Source of the DNA: Pseudomonadota bacterium
GTDB taxonomy: Bacteria > Desulfobacterota > Desulfobacteria > Desulfobacterales > RPRI01
Direction: 5' to 3'
Length of the DNA stretch: 64,000 nt
NCBI GenBank assembly: GCA_018817425.1
Contig: JAHITX010000001.1
Span: forward strand, 62,001-126,000
The translations under genes and the position numbers were made by a program. Position 1 is the first letter of the stretch; each line of letters opens with the position of its first letter. Shown piece after piece: positions 25,858 through 35,636 of the stretch. The notes beneath the pieces are model-generated. The model had not been told where the DNA came from, did not search any database, and saw nothing but the letters and a program-made list of their open reading frames with translations.

Positions 25858-27213
25858 ATGAAACCTCTCATTAAGCGTAGCATCATTACAGTTTTGGTTT
25901 TGGGGCTTGCCATTATTGCTATTGTCATATTTTTCAAAAAAAGCAATGGACAGGGTGTTTCATACCGTACCGAAAAGATTAAGCGAGGCGACCTTCTGGT
26001 TACCATCAGCGCTACCGGCACTATAGAACCTGAGGAAGTGATTGATGTAGGTGCCCAGGTAGCCGGTCGAATATTAAAATTCGGTAAAGACAAGAATAAT
26101 AAAACAATAGATTATGGGTCGGTTATTGAAGAAGGGACAATACTGGCCGAAATCGATGACTCTCTTTATGCCTCTGATGTAGTTCAGGCTGAAGCTCAGG
26201 TGCAGCAATCCAAGGCTTCTCTTGCAAGAGCCAGGGCCGATATCGAGCAGGCAAAAGCAAAACTTTACCAGGCAAAGCGTGACTGGGACCGGGCGCAAAA
26301 ACTTGGCCCTTCGGAAGCTCTGGCTCAAACAACTTATGATGCTTATAAATCCAATTATGAAACAGCTAAGGCAAACCTTGGTGTAGGCCAGGCAACGATT
26401 GAACAGGCTGTAGCTGCTGTGGCTCAATCTGAGGCGGCTTTAAAACGCGTTAAACGGAATCTTGGATATTGTACGATAAAGTCTCCGGTTAAGGGAGTTA
26501 TTATCGACAGGAGAGTTAATATCGGCCAAACTGTTGTTGCAAGCCTGAATGCTCCCAGCCTTTTTCTGATTGCAAAAGATTTAAAACGTATGCAGGTATG
26601 GGTTGCCGTCAATGAGGCAGATATCGGAAAAATTCATCCTGGTCAGAAAGTCAGTTTTACGGTAGATGCCTTTCCGGGTGAAGTATTTCAAGGAGAAGTC
26701 GGCAAAGTGCGTCTTAACGCATCCATGAGCCAAAATGTTGTTACTTATACTGTAGAGATTATTACCGACAATTCAAGCGGACGACTTCTTCCATATCTAA
26801 CCGCTAATGTTCAGTTTGTATTAAAACATCTCAAAAATGTCATGTTGGTGCCAAACGCTGCTCTGCGCTGGACGCCAAGCCCCGGGCAGGTTAATCCTAA
26901 ATTCCGCAATCAGCTTAAAACGTCTTCATCCGATAAAAAAGATCAGGATGAAGTTTTAATGCAAAGTCAAAATAAGGCATTAAAGGCACAAAACGGCAAA
27001 AAGAAAGGTACCGTATGGGTCATTAACTCCGGTAATACAGTTGAACCAATACAGATAAGTGTTGGAACCAGTGATGGTGTTGTAACAGAAATCGAAGGTA
27101 ATGGCCTTGTGGAAGGACTTGAAGTTGTTTTGGGACAACAGATTCAAACAAACGACAACATTGGAGGAAGTTCTAATCCATTTGTTCCTAATTTTCATAA
27201 AAGCAGACGGTAA
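25858..27213 (+). CDS. macA: MacA-like periplasmic adaptor of a tripartite ABC efflux pump
   Basis: 451 aa. A membrane anchor at residues 8-28 (ITVLVLGLAIIAIVIFF), then HlyD-family segments: GDLLVTISATGTIEPEEVIDVGAQVAGRIL at the biotinyl-lipoyl region, a long alpha-helical hairpin (QAQVQQSKASLARARADIEQAKAKL...) and the beta-barrel repeat with TIKSPVKGVIIDRRVNIGQTVVA. It links the inner-membrane MacB transporter to the outer-membrane channel. The operon has macB ATPase, permease and TolC-like genes following with tiny gaps. A sigma-54 promoter precedes it at 25611. Substrates (drugs, peptides or lipids) are unknown. Confidence 0.93.
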   Translation: MKPLIKRSIITVLVLGLAIIAIVIFFKKSNGQGVSYRTEKIKRGDLLVTISATGTIEPEEVIDVGAQVAGRILKFGKDKNNKTIDYGSVIEEGTILAEIDDSLYASDVVQAEAQVQQSKASLARARADIEQAKAKLYQAKRDWDRAQKLGPSEALAQTTYDAYKSNYETAKANLGVGQATIEQAVAAVAQSEAALKRVKRNLGYCTIKSPVKGVIIDRRVNIGQTVVASLNAPSLFLIAKDLKRMQVWVAVNEADIGKIHPGQKVSFTVDAFPGEVFQGEVGKVRLNASMSQNVVTYTVEIITDNSSGRLLPYLTANVQFVLKHLKNVMLVPNAALRWTPSPGQVNPKFRNQLKTSSSDKKDQDEVLMQSQNKALKAQNGKKKGTVWVINSGNTVEPIQISVGTSDGVVTEIEGNGLVEGLEVVLGQQIQTNDNIGGSSNPFVPNFHKSRR

Positions 27214-27221
27214 AAATACAT

Positions 27222-27968
27222 ATGGAACTTATTGAATTAAAAAATATCTATAAAACCTACCATATAGGCGAAATCGATGTTGAGGTACTAAAAGGCGTTT
27301 CAATGCAGATTAAAACCGGAGAGTTAGTTGCCCTTATGGGGGCATCCGGCTCTGGTAAAAGCACTTTGATGAATATACTTGGTTGTCTGGATAGACCGAC
27401 ATCAGGAAAATACCTGCTCGAAGGACAAGATGTCGGGAGGATATCTGCCGATGAACGCGCTCTTATAAGAAACAAAAAAATGGGGTTTGTGTTTCAAAGC
27501 TTCAATCTGCTTGCCCGTGCCAGTGCCGTTGAAAATGTCGCTATGCCTCTTACCTACACAACGGATTCGATATCTGATGGAAAGGCGCGTGAAAGAGCAA
27601 TAGAAATGTTAAGCCGTGTAGGATTGCAGGACAGGCTTGATCATGAGCCGTCAAAGCTTTCAGGAGGACAGCAGCAGCGTGTGGCAATTGCAAGGGCTTT
27701 GATTAACCGCCCACCGGTTCTTTTTGCCGATGAACCTACCGGAAATCTGGATTCAAATACCAGTACCGAGGTTCTTGAAATGTTTCGCCAACTGAATATA
27801 GAAGATAAGATTACTATAGTGCTTGTTACTCATGATGCCGCTGTAGCCAAATATGCCGATCGGATTATTCGCATAAATGATGGTGTAATAGTAAATGAAA
27901 TATCGGATCAGGAAGATACTGAACTTTTAACTCCTGTCGATTCTCTGCAAATTAATGAGGTTGTATGA
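27222..27968 (+). CDS. MacB-type ABC transporter ATP-binding protein
   Basis: 248 aa. Walker A is GASGSGKST, followed by the LolD/MacB-type segment [15 protein letters not shown]; the signature motif is [15 protein letters not shown], Walker [13 protein letters not shown] and the H-loop VTHD. It starts eight bases after macA and overlaps the permease start by four bases (ATGA), so the two are translationally coupled. It energises the export machine from the cytoplasmic side. In E. coli ATPase and permease are one MacB polypeptide; here they are split. Confidence 0.95.
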   Translation: MELIELKNIYKTYHIGEIDVEVLKGVSMQIKTGELVALMGASGSGKSTLMNILGCLDRPTSGKYLLEGQDVGRISADERALIRNKKMGFVFQSFNLLARASAVENVAMPLTYTTDSISDGKARERAIEMLSRVGLQDRLDHEPSKLSGGQQQRVAIARALINRPPVLFADEPTGNLDSNTSTEVLEMFRQLNIEDKITIVLVTHDAAVAKYADRIIRINDGVIVNEISDQEDTELLTPVDSLQINEVV

Positions 27969-29329
27969 AAGCCCATCGCACAATAAAGATCGCTCTTCAA
28001 GCTCTTTTGCGCAATCCAATGCGGGCAATGCTTACAACTCTTGGAATTGTTATAGGTGTTGGTGCTGTTATTGCCATGATGGAAATAGGCAACGGCTCCT
28101 CTTCTGCAATTAAAAAATCAGTTGCCAGTATGGGTGCTAATACTATCCTCGTCCGACCCGGAACCGCATCCAGCGGAGGTATAAGTTTCGGTTCCGGTAG
28201 CGCTATGACTCTTACGTCTGAAGACAGTGATGCTATACGTGAATGCCCTTCCGTTTTAACTGCTGCTCCTGTGGTGCGTGCCCGGGCTCAGGTGGTTTAC
28301 GGCAATCGTAACTGGGTTCCCTCATCCATTTATGGAACTACCCCGGAATTTCTTACCGTGCGTGATTGGACTACATTTTCGGAAGGAGAAGTATTTGGCA
28401 ATCGTGATGTGCTTAACGCCAATAAAGTTTGCGTTCTTGGCCAAACCGTAGTCAGGGAGTTATTTGAAGGCAAATCACCCATAGGAAAGGAAATCCGCAT
28501 CAAGAATGTATCATTCAGGGTGGTCGGTGTGCTTTCCGCCAAAGGGGCAAATATGATGGGACATGATCAGGATGATACCATTATTGCCCCGTGGACGACA
28601 ATAAAATACAGAGTTACAGGCTCGACTCTTGGTAATGTCAACCAAAGCAGTTCCGGTATTGCCTCATCCGTGAATTCGATCAGCAGTCTGTACCCGGGAG
28701 ATCCTCCCAGTTTATATCCTGAACAATCATCCGTTCAGGTTGCTAATAATCCTATGCCAATACGCTTTGCCAATATAGACCAGATTATGATAGCTGCGGC
28801 TTCTACAGCTCAAATTCCTGAGGCTATTAGCCAGATGACACAAGTGCTTCGTGAACGTCACCGTATAAGGAATGGAGAAGCGGATGACTTTAATATCAGG
28901 AACATGAGTGAGATTATAGATACGCTTTCTTCAACAACAAGAATGATGACCAATCTGTTGCTGAGTGTGGCACTGATTTCACTAATTGTAGGCGGAGTCG
29001 GGATAATGAACATAATGCTGGTATCGGTCACCGAGAGAACCCGTGAGATAGGTTTGAGAATGGCTGTCGGTGCCAGAGCTCGAGATATTTTAAGTCAGTT
29101 TCTTGTAGAATCTATCGTACTTTGTCTTGTTGGAGGAGGCTTAGGAATTGCTCTGGGTCATGGCGGTTCCAAGCTTGTAAATTTTTTTCTTAAATGGCCT
29201 GTTGAAAATTCTCCCGGAGCAATTGCTGCAGCTATATTGGTGTCTGCCGCCGTTGGCATTGTTTTCGGATATTATCCTGCATGGAGGGCATCACGTCTTG
29301 ATCCTATTGAGGCACTTCGCTATGAATAA
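27965..29329 (+). CDS. MacB-type ABC transporter permease (FtsX-like)
   Basis: 454 aa. A first membrane helix (residues ~17-42) is followed by a large periplasmic MacB_PCD domain (about residues 45-320), then three helices in the C-terminal FtsX domain. The hallmark sequence GGVGIMNIMLVSVTERTREIGLRMAVGAR is near residue 345. It overlaps both the ATPase gene (4 bases) and the TolC-like gene (8 bases), so the operon is tightly coupled. Confidence 0.93.
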   Translation: MKAHRTIKIALQALLRNPMRAMLTTLGIVIGVGAVIAMMEIGNGSSSAIKKSVASMGANTILVRPGTASSGGISFGSGSAMTLTSEDSDAIRECPSVLTAAPVVRARAQVVYGNRNWVPSSIYGTTPEFLTVRDWTTFSEGEVFGNRDVLNANKVCVLGQTVVRELFEGKSPIGKEIRIKNVSFRVVGVLSAKGANMMGHDQDDTIIAPWTTIKYRVTGSTLGNVNQSSSGIASSVNSISSLYPGDPPSLYPEQSSVQVANNPMPIRFANIDQIMIAAASTAQIPEAISQMTQVLRERHRIRNGEADDFNIRNMSEIIDTLSSTTRMMTNLLLSVALISLIVGGVGIMNIMLVSVTERTREIGLRMAVGARARDILSQFLVESIVLCLVGGGLGIALGHGGSKLVNFFLKWPVENSPGAIAAAILVSAAVGIVFGYYPAWRASRLDPIEALRYE

Positions 29330-30734
29330 AAAAAATACGATTGATATATGCATTGCTTTACTCATTTTTATGATTAGTATAACCGGTTGTGCTGTTGGCC
29401 CAAATTATAAGCCGATTGAGACAACTCTTCCAGCCACTTGGGCAGGGCCTGCTCCAAAGACAGATAATATGCCCGAAAACAAGATAGTTTCATGGTGGAA
29501 TTCTTTCAATGACCCTGTACTTGTTTCTCTGGTGGAAAGAGCTATAGAGTCTAATCTTGATGTAAAGCAGGCTCAAGCCCGCATCCGGCAGGCCAGAGCA
29601 GCAAGAGGAGTATCAGGCGCAGGATTCGGCCCTGTTCTAAATGCAGTAAGTTCATATAGGCGCAGCCACTCACCGCAATCAGCAGCAGCAAATGATGGTA
29701 TAACTTCAAGCCAGTATCAGGCAGGTTTTGATTCGGCCTGGGAACTGGATATCTTTGGAGGAGTTCGCCGAAGCGTTGAAGCAGCCGATGCTGATCTCCA
29801 GGCTGCTGTTGAAGGGCGAAGGGATGTGCTGGTGACTTTGGCGGCTGAAGTTGCCGTAAACTATATTGATCTAAGGGCATTACAGCAGCGCCTCATTATT
29901 GCACGCAATAATCTTGCTGCCCAGCAGCATACAGCCGGTTTGACGCATAAAAGACTTTCAGCCGGTTTTGCAAGCAGCCTTGATGCAGCAAACGCCGATG
30001 CTCAGGTAGCAACAACATCGGCTCATATTCCGCAACTGGAGTCTTCTATCGAGCAGGCGAAATACAGTTTAAGCCTGCTTATCGCTCGTGAGCCGTCAGC
30101 TTTGCTGACAGAGCTTAATACTTCTTCGAATATACCTGCTGCCTCTTCACCTGATGTGCCAGTCGGAGTTCCGTCAGATCTTTTAAGAAGACGCCCGGAT
30201 ATTCGAAGAGCTGAAGCACAAATTCATGCTGCAACTGCACGCATCGGAGTTGCTACCGCCGATCTTTTCCCGAAGTTTACTATTTCAGGTTCTGTGGGAT
30301 TTCAAAATGATGAATTCAAATCATGGATAGACAGGGTCAACCGTTTCTGGTCGTTCGGGCCTTCGGTAAGCTGGCAGATTTTCAATACAGGCAAAACAAT
30401 ATCCAATATTGAACTTCAAAAGGCTTTGCAGGAACAATCTGCAATTTCTTACAAGCAAACAATCCTGACAGCACTACAGGAAGTAGACAATGCTCTTATC
30501 TCCTCGGCAAAAGAAGATGAGCGAAAAAAAGCTCTTTATGATGCAGTTACCGCAAACAAAAAGGCCGTGGCTCTTGCCAAGCAGCTTTATGTCCACGGCC
30601 AGAGTAATTTTCTGGATGTACTTTTAGCCCAGCGTTCCCTTTACGCTTCGGAAGATTCTCTTATCCAAAGCTCACGCACCGTATCAATAAATCTCGTTGC
30701 TCTATATAAGGCTCTCGGTGGTGGATGGGAATAA
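29322..30734 (+). CDS. Outer-membrane efflux lipoprotein (TolC/NodT family)
   Basis: 470 aa from the ATG at 29322, which overlaps the permease stop (ATGAATAA); a longer upstream frame is only a shadow of the permease gene. It has a lipobox at ISITGCAVGPNYKP, the NodT/RND-type outer-membrane lipoprotein start. Two repeated coiled regions (SLVERAIESNLDVKQAQARIRQARAARG; RRPDIRRAEAQIHAATARIGVATADLFPKFTISGSVG) are the diagnostic OEP repeats. It forms the exit duct for the MacAB pump. Confidence 0.94.
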   Translation: MNKKNTIDICIALLIFMISITGCAVGPNYKPIETTLPATWAGPAPKTDNMPENKIVSWWNSFNDPVLVSLVERAIESNLDVKQAQARIRQARAARGVSGAGFGPVLNAVSSYRRSHSPQSAAANDGITSSQYQAGFDSAWELDIFGGVRRSVEAADADLQAAVEGRRDVLVTLAAEVAVNYIDLRALQQRLIIARNNLAAQQHTAGLTHKRLSAGFASSLDAANADAQVATTSAHIPQLESSIEQAKYSLSLLIAREPSALLTELNTSSNIPAASSPDVPVGVPSDLLRRRPDIRRAEAQIHAATARIGVATADLFPKFTISGSVGFQNDEFKSWIDRVNRFWSFGPSVSWQIFNTGKTISNIELQKALQEQSAISYKQTILTALQEVDNALISSAKEDERKKALYDAVTANKKAVALAKQLYVHGQSNFLDVLLAQRSLYASEDSLIQSSRTVSINLVALYKALGGGWE

Positions 30735-30910
30735 AAGCTGCGCTTTTTATTCTGTTAGTTTAAGATCCCATAAGCTTATTAATATCAGTGTCGTAACATG
30801 CAAAATAAATTGTTCCGAATCATCTTGTCCGGCAAAATAATATCATCTTTCCGGCTTTATAAAGCCACGACTCTGCGGCTATTTCAATATTAAAGAAATT
30901 ATAAAAGAAA

Positions 30911-31053
30911 GAGCCACTTTCAAAACGTTTCAGTTTGGTCAAGCTCAAGGCGGGAGAGAATTTCAACCACAGGAATACATTGAGTATTTCGAGGATTAAA
31001 ATTTGAGCCCAACGCTTAAGAACGGCCAAAATGGGGCGTTTTGAAACTGGCTC
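30911..31053 (+). mobile_element. MITE-like element copy 4 (143 bp)
   Basis: Forward orientation, short class. The flanks are GAAA on the left and GAAG on the right (3 of 4 identical), probably a decayed target duplication. It lies between the convergent TolC-like and thi4 genes. Confidence 0.85.
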
Positions 31054-31059
31054 GAAGTA

Positions 31060-31833
31060 TTACAATCGTTGGATAAGTTCTTTAGCCACTTTTTCGCCTG
31101 AAAGAAGCATACCGCCGAAAATCGGGCCCATACGGGGGCCGCCAAAAGTTGCATTTGCTGCCATACCGGCAACATATAATCCGGGAAAAATTTCCTTTGT
31201 ATTTTCAAGCGTAAGATTTTCAGCTTTGTCCGCCCACATGGATTTTTCGCCTTCAATCACGCCGTTTGGTGTCCAAAGTTTTCCAGGAACCTTTTTTACT
31301 ACCACCTTAACCACTTCGGTTGCATGTCCTGTGGCATCAACAACAAATTTCGTTCTTACGGTAAGCGGGTCCACGTGTAATCCGGCCATTTCAACAGGAG
31401 ACCAGTTTATAACAAGTCCTACGATTTCTTCCGGGCGCATCATTACATCTTCAACGGAAATACAGTTAAATACTGTAAGGCCTGCGCGAATGGCTCCTGC
31501 GGTTAAGGAAGTAATTGCCTCAATCGAATCGGCAGTATAGTAGTCTTCCTTAAAATTTTTATAACGAATATTAAATTCTTCAAGCAGATGAACGGCGCTT
31601 TTTTGAACAACAATCTCGTTAAACAGCATACCGCCACCCCACATACCGCCGCCTATGCTGAGTTTTCTCTCATACAGCACCACTTTCTTTCCGGCTTTTG
31701 CAAGAAAATAACCTGCGATTAAACCTGATGGTCCGCCACCGACAATCGCAACATCGGTTTCAAGGTTATCCATAAGTTTTTTATAATATCGCTCTATGAT
31801 AGCCTGAGTTATTATAACTTCATCCAATGCCAT
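31060..31833 (-). CDS. thi4: Sulfide-dependent ADP-thiazole synthase (Thi4 family)
   Basis: 257 aa. N-terminal FAD/NAD-type motif [41 protein letters not shown]. Where the yeast suicide enzyme has its sulfur-donating Cys, this protein reads [14 protein letters not shown] with His, as in the methanogen catalytic enzymes that use free sulfide. The end ([18 protein letters not shown]) is typical. It makes the thiazole moiety of thiamin from NAD, glycine and sulfide. It is preceded by a TPP riboswitch and an intrinsic terminator. A GGAG ribosome site is present. Sulfide use fits an anaerobic, sulfide-rich cell. Confidence 0.93.
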   Translation of the reverse strand: MALDEVIITQAIIERYYKKLMDNLETDVAIVGGGPSGLIAGYFLAKAGKKVVLYERKLSIGGGMWGGGMLFNEIVVQKSAVHLLEEFNIRYKNFKEDYYTADSIEAITSLTAGAIRAGLTVFNCISVEDVMMRPEEIVGLVINWSPVEMAGLHVDPLTVRTKFVVDATGHATEVVKVVVKKVPGKLWTPNGVIEGEKSMWADKAENLTLENTKEIFPGLYVAGMAANATFGGPRMGPIFGGMLLSGEKVAKELIQRL

Positions 31834-31902
31834 AATACTTGCTCCTTTCTTTCAGGCCGATTTTATATATTGCCAATCGGACCGAATTCGGAATTAATAA
31901 AA

Positions 31903-31935
31903 ATAGCCGTTTCTCGTAAATAGAGAAACGGCTAT
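31903..31935 (-). terminator. Intrinsic terminator of the thi4 leader
   Basis: A perfect 13-bp stem (ATAGCCGTTTCTC and its complement) with a 7-base loop, followed on the minus strand by a T-rich run (ATTTTTATT). It lies between the TPP riboswitch and the thi4 start, so it is presumably formed when thiamin pyrophosphate is bound. Confidence 0.85.
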
Positions 31936-31959
31936 CATAAAATCTTTGTTAGAGAAAAT

Positions 31960-32044
31960 CCGTTTCCCTTCGCAGGCATTATCCTGATCAGGTTCCAAGG
32001 GTTACCCGTATTCCGGGTTCTCAGCTGCTTTGCAACACCCCTAA
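31960..32044 (-). promoter_or_regulatory. TPP riboswitch (THI element)
   Basis: Read on the minus strand: GGGGTG near the 5' end, then the conserved CTGAGA, then ACCCTT, GAACCTGATCAGG and ATAATGCCTGCGAAGGGAA in the right order. These are the sequence hallmarks of the thiamin pyrophosphate aptamer. It controls the adjacent thi4 by termination. Confidence 0.95.
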
Positions 32045-32162
32045 CTTTTAATATTATTATTAAAAATGATATTACAAATTATATTATGCTATTGTCAACA
32101 GCAATTGCCGGTTCTTACAAAGTCTTCGTATATCCTTTATATTGGTTAAAGAAAGCAGACCT

Positions 32163-33314
32163 TTATAATATAGTTTTTTTTATTACTATCTTTTCCCCAA
32201 ATTTCTTTTTGATGTCATCAACTGTTTTATCCACTTTTTCCCATTTGCTGCAATTTCCGGCATTAGTTTCGAAAATATCAATCTGGACCGGATTCGAAGC
32301 AGATATAAGATTGGTAGCCCCTATGCCGATAAGTCTGATCTTTGTTTTAATTTCATAGGCTTTTAAAAGATTATAGGCTTCTTTAAATATAATTTGTGAA
32401 GATTGAGTTGGTGTATTAATAGTATTATTTCTTGTAACCTGGCTAAAATCGGCATGTTTAATTTTAAGCACAATTGTTTTTGCTCTAAGATCAAGACTTC
32501 TTAACTGCTTTCCGACATCTTCGGCCTGATTTAAAAGATATTTCTTCAATAGCATTTTTTCACCAGTGTCCTGATCCAGAGTTGTTTCAGTGCTTATGGA
32601 TTTGCTTTGGGCACAAACTACAACCGGAGAATCGTCATGGCCCGATGATAACTCTATCAACCTTTGGCCAAATTTGCCGAATTTTTTTATCAGCATATCT
32701 TTTGGATATTTTTTTATATCACCAAGCAGTTTAACTCCGATATTTTCAAGTTCTTTTTGTGTTACCTTGCCGACTCCCGGCACTTTATCTATCGGTATGG
32801 TTTCTGCGAACCTGACTGCATCAGCTGGATCTATTAAAGTTAAGCCATCTGGCTTATCCATATCAGAAGCAATTTTTGCAAGAAATTTGTTAGGAGCTAT
32901 ACCGATAGAGCAACTAAGACAGATATTGTCTTTTATCTTCTGTTTTATGGTTAAGCCTATATGCTTTGGGCTGCCATACAATCTTTCGCAGCCGCTAATA
33001 TCCACATATGCTTCATCAATTGAAACAGGCTCGACAAGCGGAGAAAATGTTTCGAGCAGTGCCATTATTTTTTTTGAAATTTCAGAATATCTGCTTTTCC
33101 GGGGACTGAGAAATACAGCCTGAGGGCATTTTTGTCTTGCAAGGTACATGGGCATTGCAGAACGAACCCCATATTTTCTTGCCTCATAATTTGCCGCAGC
33201 AACGACTCCCCTTCCGGATAAGCCACCGACAACAACGCTTTTGCCGGTGAGTGTCCGGTCATCAAGCTGCTCAACAGAAGCAAAAAAAGCATCCATATCA
33301 ATATGAAGAATCAT
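32163..33314 (-). CDS. dinB: DNA polymerase IV (Y family)
   Basis: 383 aa, typical of DinB. Catalytic metal ligands lie in MDMDAFFASVEQ-like (here HIDMDAFFASVEQ) near the N-terminus and in VSIDEAYVDISG at about residue 102. The thumb-domain HhH segment is FAETIPIDKVPGVGKVTQKEL, and a little-finger domain follows. It performs error-prone translesion synthesis. No beta-clamp motif could be read with certainty. It is a lone gene, divergent from the NifA-like regulator, with no visible LexA box. Confidence 0.95.
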   Translation of the reverse strand: MILHIDMDAFFASVEQLDDRTLTGKSVVVGGLSGRGVVAAANYEARKYGVRSAMPMYLARQKCPQAVFLSPRKSRYSEISKKIMALLETFSPLVEPVSIDEAYVDISGCERLYGSPKHIGLTIKQKIKDNICLSCSIGIAPNKFLAKIASDMDKPDGLTLIDPADAVRFAETIPIDKVPGVGKVTQKELENIGVKLLGDIKKYPKDMLIKKFGKFGQRLIELSSGHDDSPVVVCAQSKSISTETTLDQDTGEKMLLKKYLLNQAEDVGKQLRSLDLRAKTIVLKIKHADFSQVTRNNTINTPTQSSQIIFKEAYNLLKAYEIKTKIRLIGIGATNLISASNPVQIDIFETNAGNCSKWEKVDKTVDDIKKKFGEKIVIKKTIL

Positions 33315-33483
33315 AAATATTGTTCCTATCCGTTAATGCTTTACAATTGATCGGTTTGTTCCTATGCAGGTTTAAATATTATTGTAAGAAAGCTTGCTAT
33401 TTTTTACATTTTTGTATTATTATCTCAAGAAAAATTTTACATAAAATAAAAGGAGAAAGTTTTCTTGAAACTTATTGCCGCCA

Positions 33484-35025
33484 ATGACCGATAAACAAAC
33501 CATGCAAAAAATTGAAGATGTTACGATGCTTTATGAAATAAGCAATGCATTAAACGAACATCTTGATCTTAAGAAATCATTATATAAAGTCTTAGATATT
33601 CTGTCCACTTCCATGAACATGGTTCGGGGAACAATTACTATCTTAAACCCCTTGAGCAATGAAATAAATATCGAGGTGGCGCATGGTATTTCAAAGAGCG
33701 CAGTAGACAATGTAAAATATAAGCTGGGGGAAGGAATTACAGGACGCGTCATTGAAACAGGAAAAGAATTCTCCATTGCCAAAATCAGTGAGGAGCCTCT
33801 TTTTCTCAATCGTACGGCTTCGCGCAAGAATTCAAAAAATCAGGAGGTCTCGTTTATTTGTGTTCCTGTAAAAAAAGAAAATCAGGTTATAGGAGCGCTC
33901 AGTGTAGACAGGCCTTATGATGAAAAATATCAGCTTAAGGAAGGCACGAAACTACTTTCGGTTATAGCAACAATGATAGCCAGGCAAGTTATAAATCTTG
34001 AGAACATAAATCTTGAGAAAGAACAGTTAAGAAATGAAAATAAAAGGCTGAAAAGTGAACTTGAAAACAAATACAGCATAACAAATATCACAGGCAACAG
34101 CAGCAGAATGAGAGAAGTCTTCCAGATGATTTCTCAAGTCTCAAAAAGCAATGCCACTGTTCTTGTTCGTGGTGAAAGCGGTACAGGCAAGGAGCTTATA
34201 GCAAACTCAATTCATTATGGCAGTCACAGAGCAAAAGGGCCTTTTGTAAAAGTTAATTGTGCAGCTCTTCCGGCAAACCTTATAGAAAGTGAACTGTTCG
34301 GGCATGAAAAAGGGGCCTTTACAGGCGCAATTAAACAAAAGCTCGGAAAATTCGAACTTGCAAATAAAGGCACTATATTTTTGGATGAAATAGGCTCAAT
34401 AAATCTTGATGTTCAGGTAAATTTGCTTAGAGTACTTCAGGAAAAAGAGTTCGACAGGATAGGAGGGCATAAAACAATAAAAACGGATGTCCGTATTATC
34501 GCTGCTACAAATAAAAATCTTGAACAAGGTGTTGAAGACGGGACTTTCAGGGGGGATCTCTATTACAGATTAAATGTCTTTCCGATTTATATGCCGCCTT
34601 TAAGAGAAAGAAAAACCGATATTCTCCTTTTGGCAGACAGCTTTCTTGAAAAATATACAAAGGAAAATAAAAAAGATATTCGCAGGTTTTCCACACCTTC
34701 AATTGATATGCTTATGGCATACCACTGGCCGGGAAATGTGAGGGAACTGGAAAATTGTATAGAAAGGGCTGTTCTGTTATGCGAAGAAAAAACCATTCAC
34801 AGCTACCATCTTCCACCTACCTTACAAACAGGTGTGGAATCCGGAACAATGCCCTTGCTTTCACTTGAAGGTTCGGTTGAAAATCTTGAAAAAGAAAAAA
34901 TTATCGATGCACTAAAAAACACCAGAGGAAACTGCGCCCAAGCTGCAAAAGTATTAAAAACTACAATCAGAAAATTTAATTACAAGGCAAGAAAATTTAA
35001 TATTGATTATAAGCTTTATCGTTAG
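33484..35025 (+). CDS. Sigma-54-dependent activator, NifA-like (GAF-AAA+-Fis)
   Basis: 513 aa from the ATG at 33484. Residues ~10-165 form a GAF sensor domain with [23 protein letters not shown]. The AAA+ domain (about residues 195-425) has Walker A GESGTGKE, the sigma-54-contacting GAFTGA, and Walker [10 protein letters not shown]. The C-terminus is a Fis-type helix-turn-helix ([24 protein letters not shown]). It activates open-complex formation by sigma-54 RNA polymerase. The GAF ligand is unknown. The best start is unclear: AGGAG at 33451-33455 is well placed for a TTG at 33465 in another frame, which would encode only nine codons overlapping this ATG. Confidence 0.92.
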   Translation: MTDKQTMQKIEDVTMLYEISNALNEHLDLKKSLYKVLDILSTSMNMVRGTITILNPLSNEINIEVAHGISKSAVDNVKYKLGEGITGRVIETGKEFSIAKISEEPLFLNRTASRKNSKNQEVSFICVPVKKENQVIGALSVDRPYDEKYQLKEGTKLLSVIATMIARQVINLENINLEKEQLRNENKRLKSELENKYSITNITGNSSRMREVFQMISQVSKSNATVLVRGESGTGKELIANSIHYGSHRAKGPFVKVNCAALPANLIESELFGHEKGAFTGAIKQKLGKFELANKGTIFLDEIGSINLDVQVNLLRVLQEKEFDRIGGHKTIKTDVRIIAATNKNLEQGVEDGTFRGDLYYRLNVFPIYMPPLRERKTDILLLADSFLEKYTKENKKDIRRFSTPSIDMLMAYHWPGNVRELENCIERAVLLCEEKTIHSYHLPPTLQTGVESGTMPLLSLEGSVENLEKEKIIDALKNTRGNCAQAAKVLKTTIRKFNYKARKFNIDYKLYR

Positions 35026-35041
35026 ATCAAGCTAAAGTAAT

Positions 35042-35248
35042 ATGAATCAAATAATTGACATTATCGAAGGTGTTTTTGGCATATGTGCGGCAATCTGGGG
35101 AACCTTGTATTATACTAGCCGACTAAATTAAACAGGTAAAACAGAACAACGAAGAAAAGAGAGAATTGAAAAATATGGGCAGCTTCTGATTATTTGTATT
35201 TTTCTTATGGCAGTAGGCGGTCTATGTTTGCTTCTTTCTATTATATAG
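35042..35248 (+). pseudogene. Small membrane protein gene split by an in-frame stop
   Basis: The ATG at 35042 opens 29 codons (MNQIIDIIEGVFGICAAIW..., one hydrophobic segment) ending in TAA at 35129. The same frame continues without interruption as TGKTEQRRKERIEKYGQLL, then a second hydrophobic segment and a stop at 35248. The two halves together read like one protein of ~68 residues with two membrane segments and a charged linker. A single stop-codon mutation or sequencing error is likely. Confidence 0.5.
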
Positions 35249-35413
35249 ATGCATATTGTGGTATATATGGATTTCTTACAAACCACTTTGCAAGGTGCGA
35301 TCAAAGGTAAAACATAAAGCAGGTCGGTAAAATTTATTAATGTTTATGTCATAATCTTCGTCGGCTATCGCGTAAAACACAGCGAAGTACCCAGTTCTAT
35401 CATCGTTCAACCG

Positions 35414-35441
35414 GTAGAGACGCAAAATTTTGCGTCTCTAC
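35414..35441. repeat. 28-nt perfect palindrome (GAGACGCAAAATTTTGCGTC type)
   Basis: A fully self-complementary sequence built around GCAAAATTTTGC, with outer GTAGAGAC/GTCTCTAC. A second copy is at 35816-35841. This type of palindrome is dispersed in several unrelated bacterial genomes. Confidence 0.85.
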
Positions 35442-35466
35442 AACGATAACGATCACCACCGTCTTC

Positions 35467-35583
35467 ATGTTCGCAAAACCGCTTTGGGCCGCAATCAAAA
35501 ATATTGGTTCCATCATCCGCGGAGAAAAAATAGATTTTGCATGGCATTTTCGTTTTTATGATCGCAACAAGCGAAATAATTAA
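35467..35583 (+). other. Possible 38-codon ORF in the 35.3-35.6 kb gap
   Basis: The ATG at 35467 opens a frame reading MFAKPLWAAIKNIGSII..., ending FRFYDRNKRNN and TAA at 35581. Residue use looks protein-like, but no ribosome site or family is evident. It may be debris from a gene lost between two palindromes. The rest of 35249-35636 holds no recognisable gene. Confidence 0.2.
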
Positions 35584-35636
35584 TCATGTTATAAAATGTA
35601 ATATTATACTAAAATAATCCGATAAATTTGAAGGAT

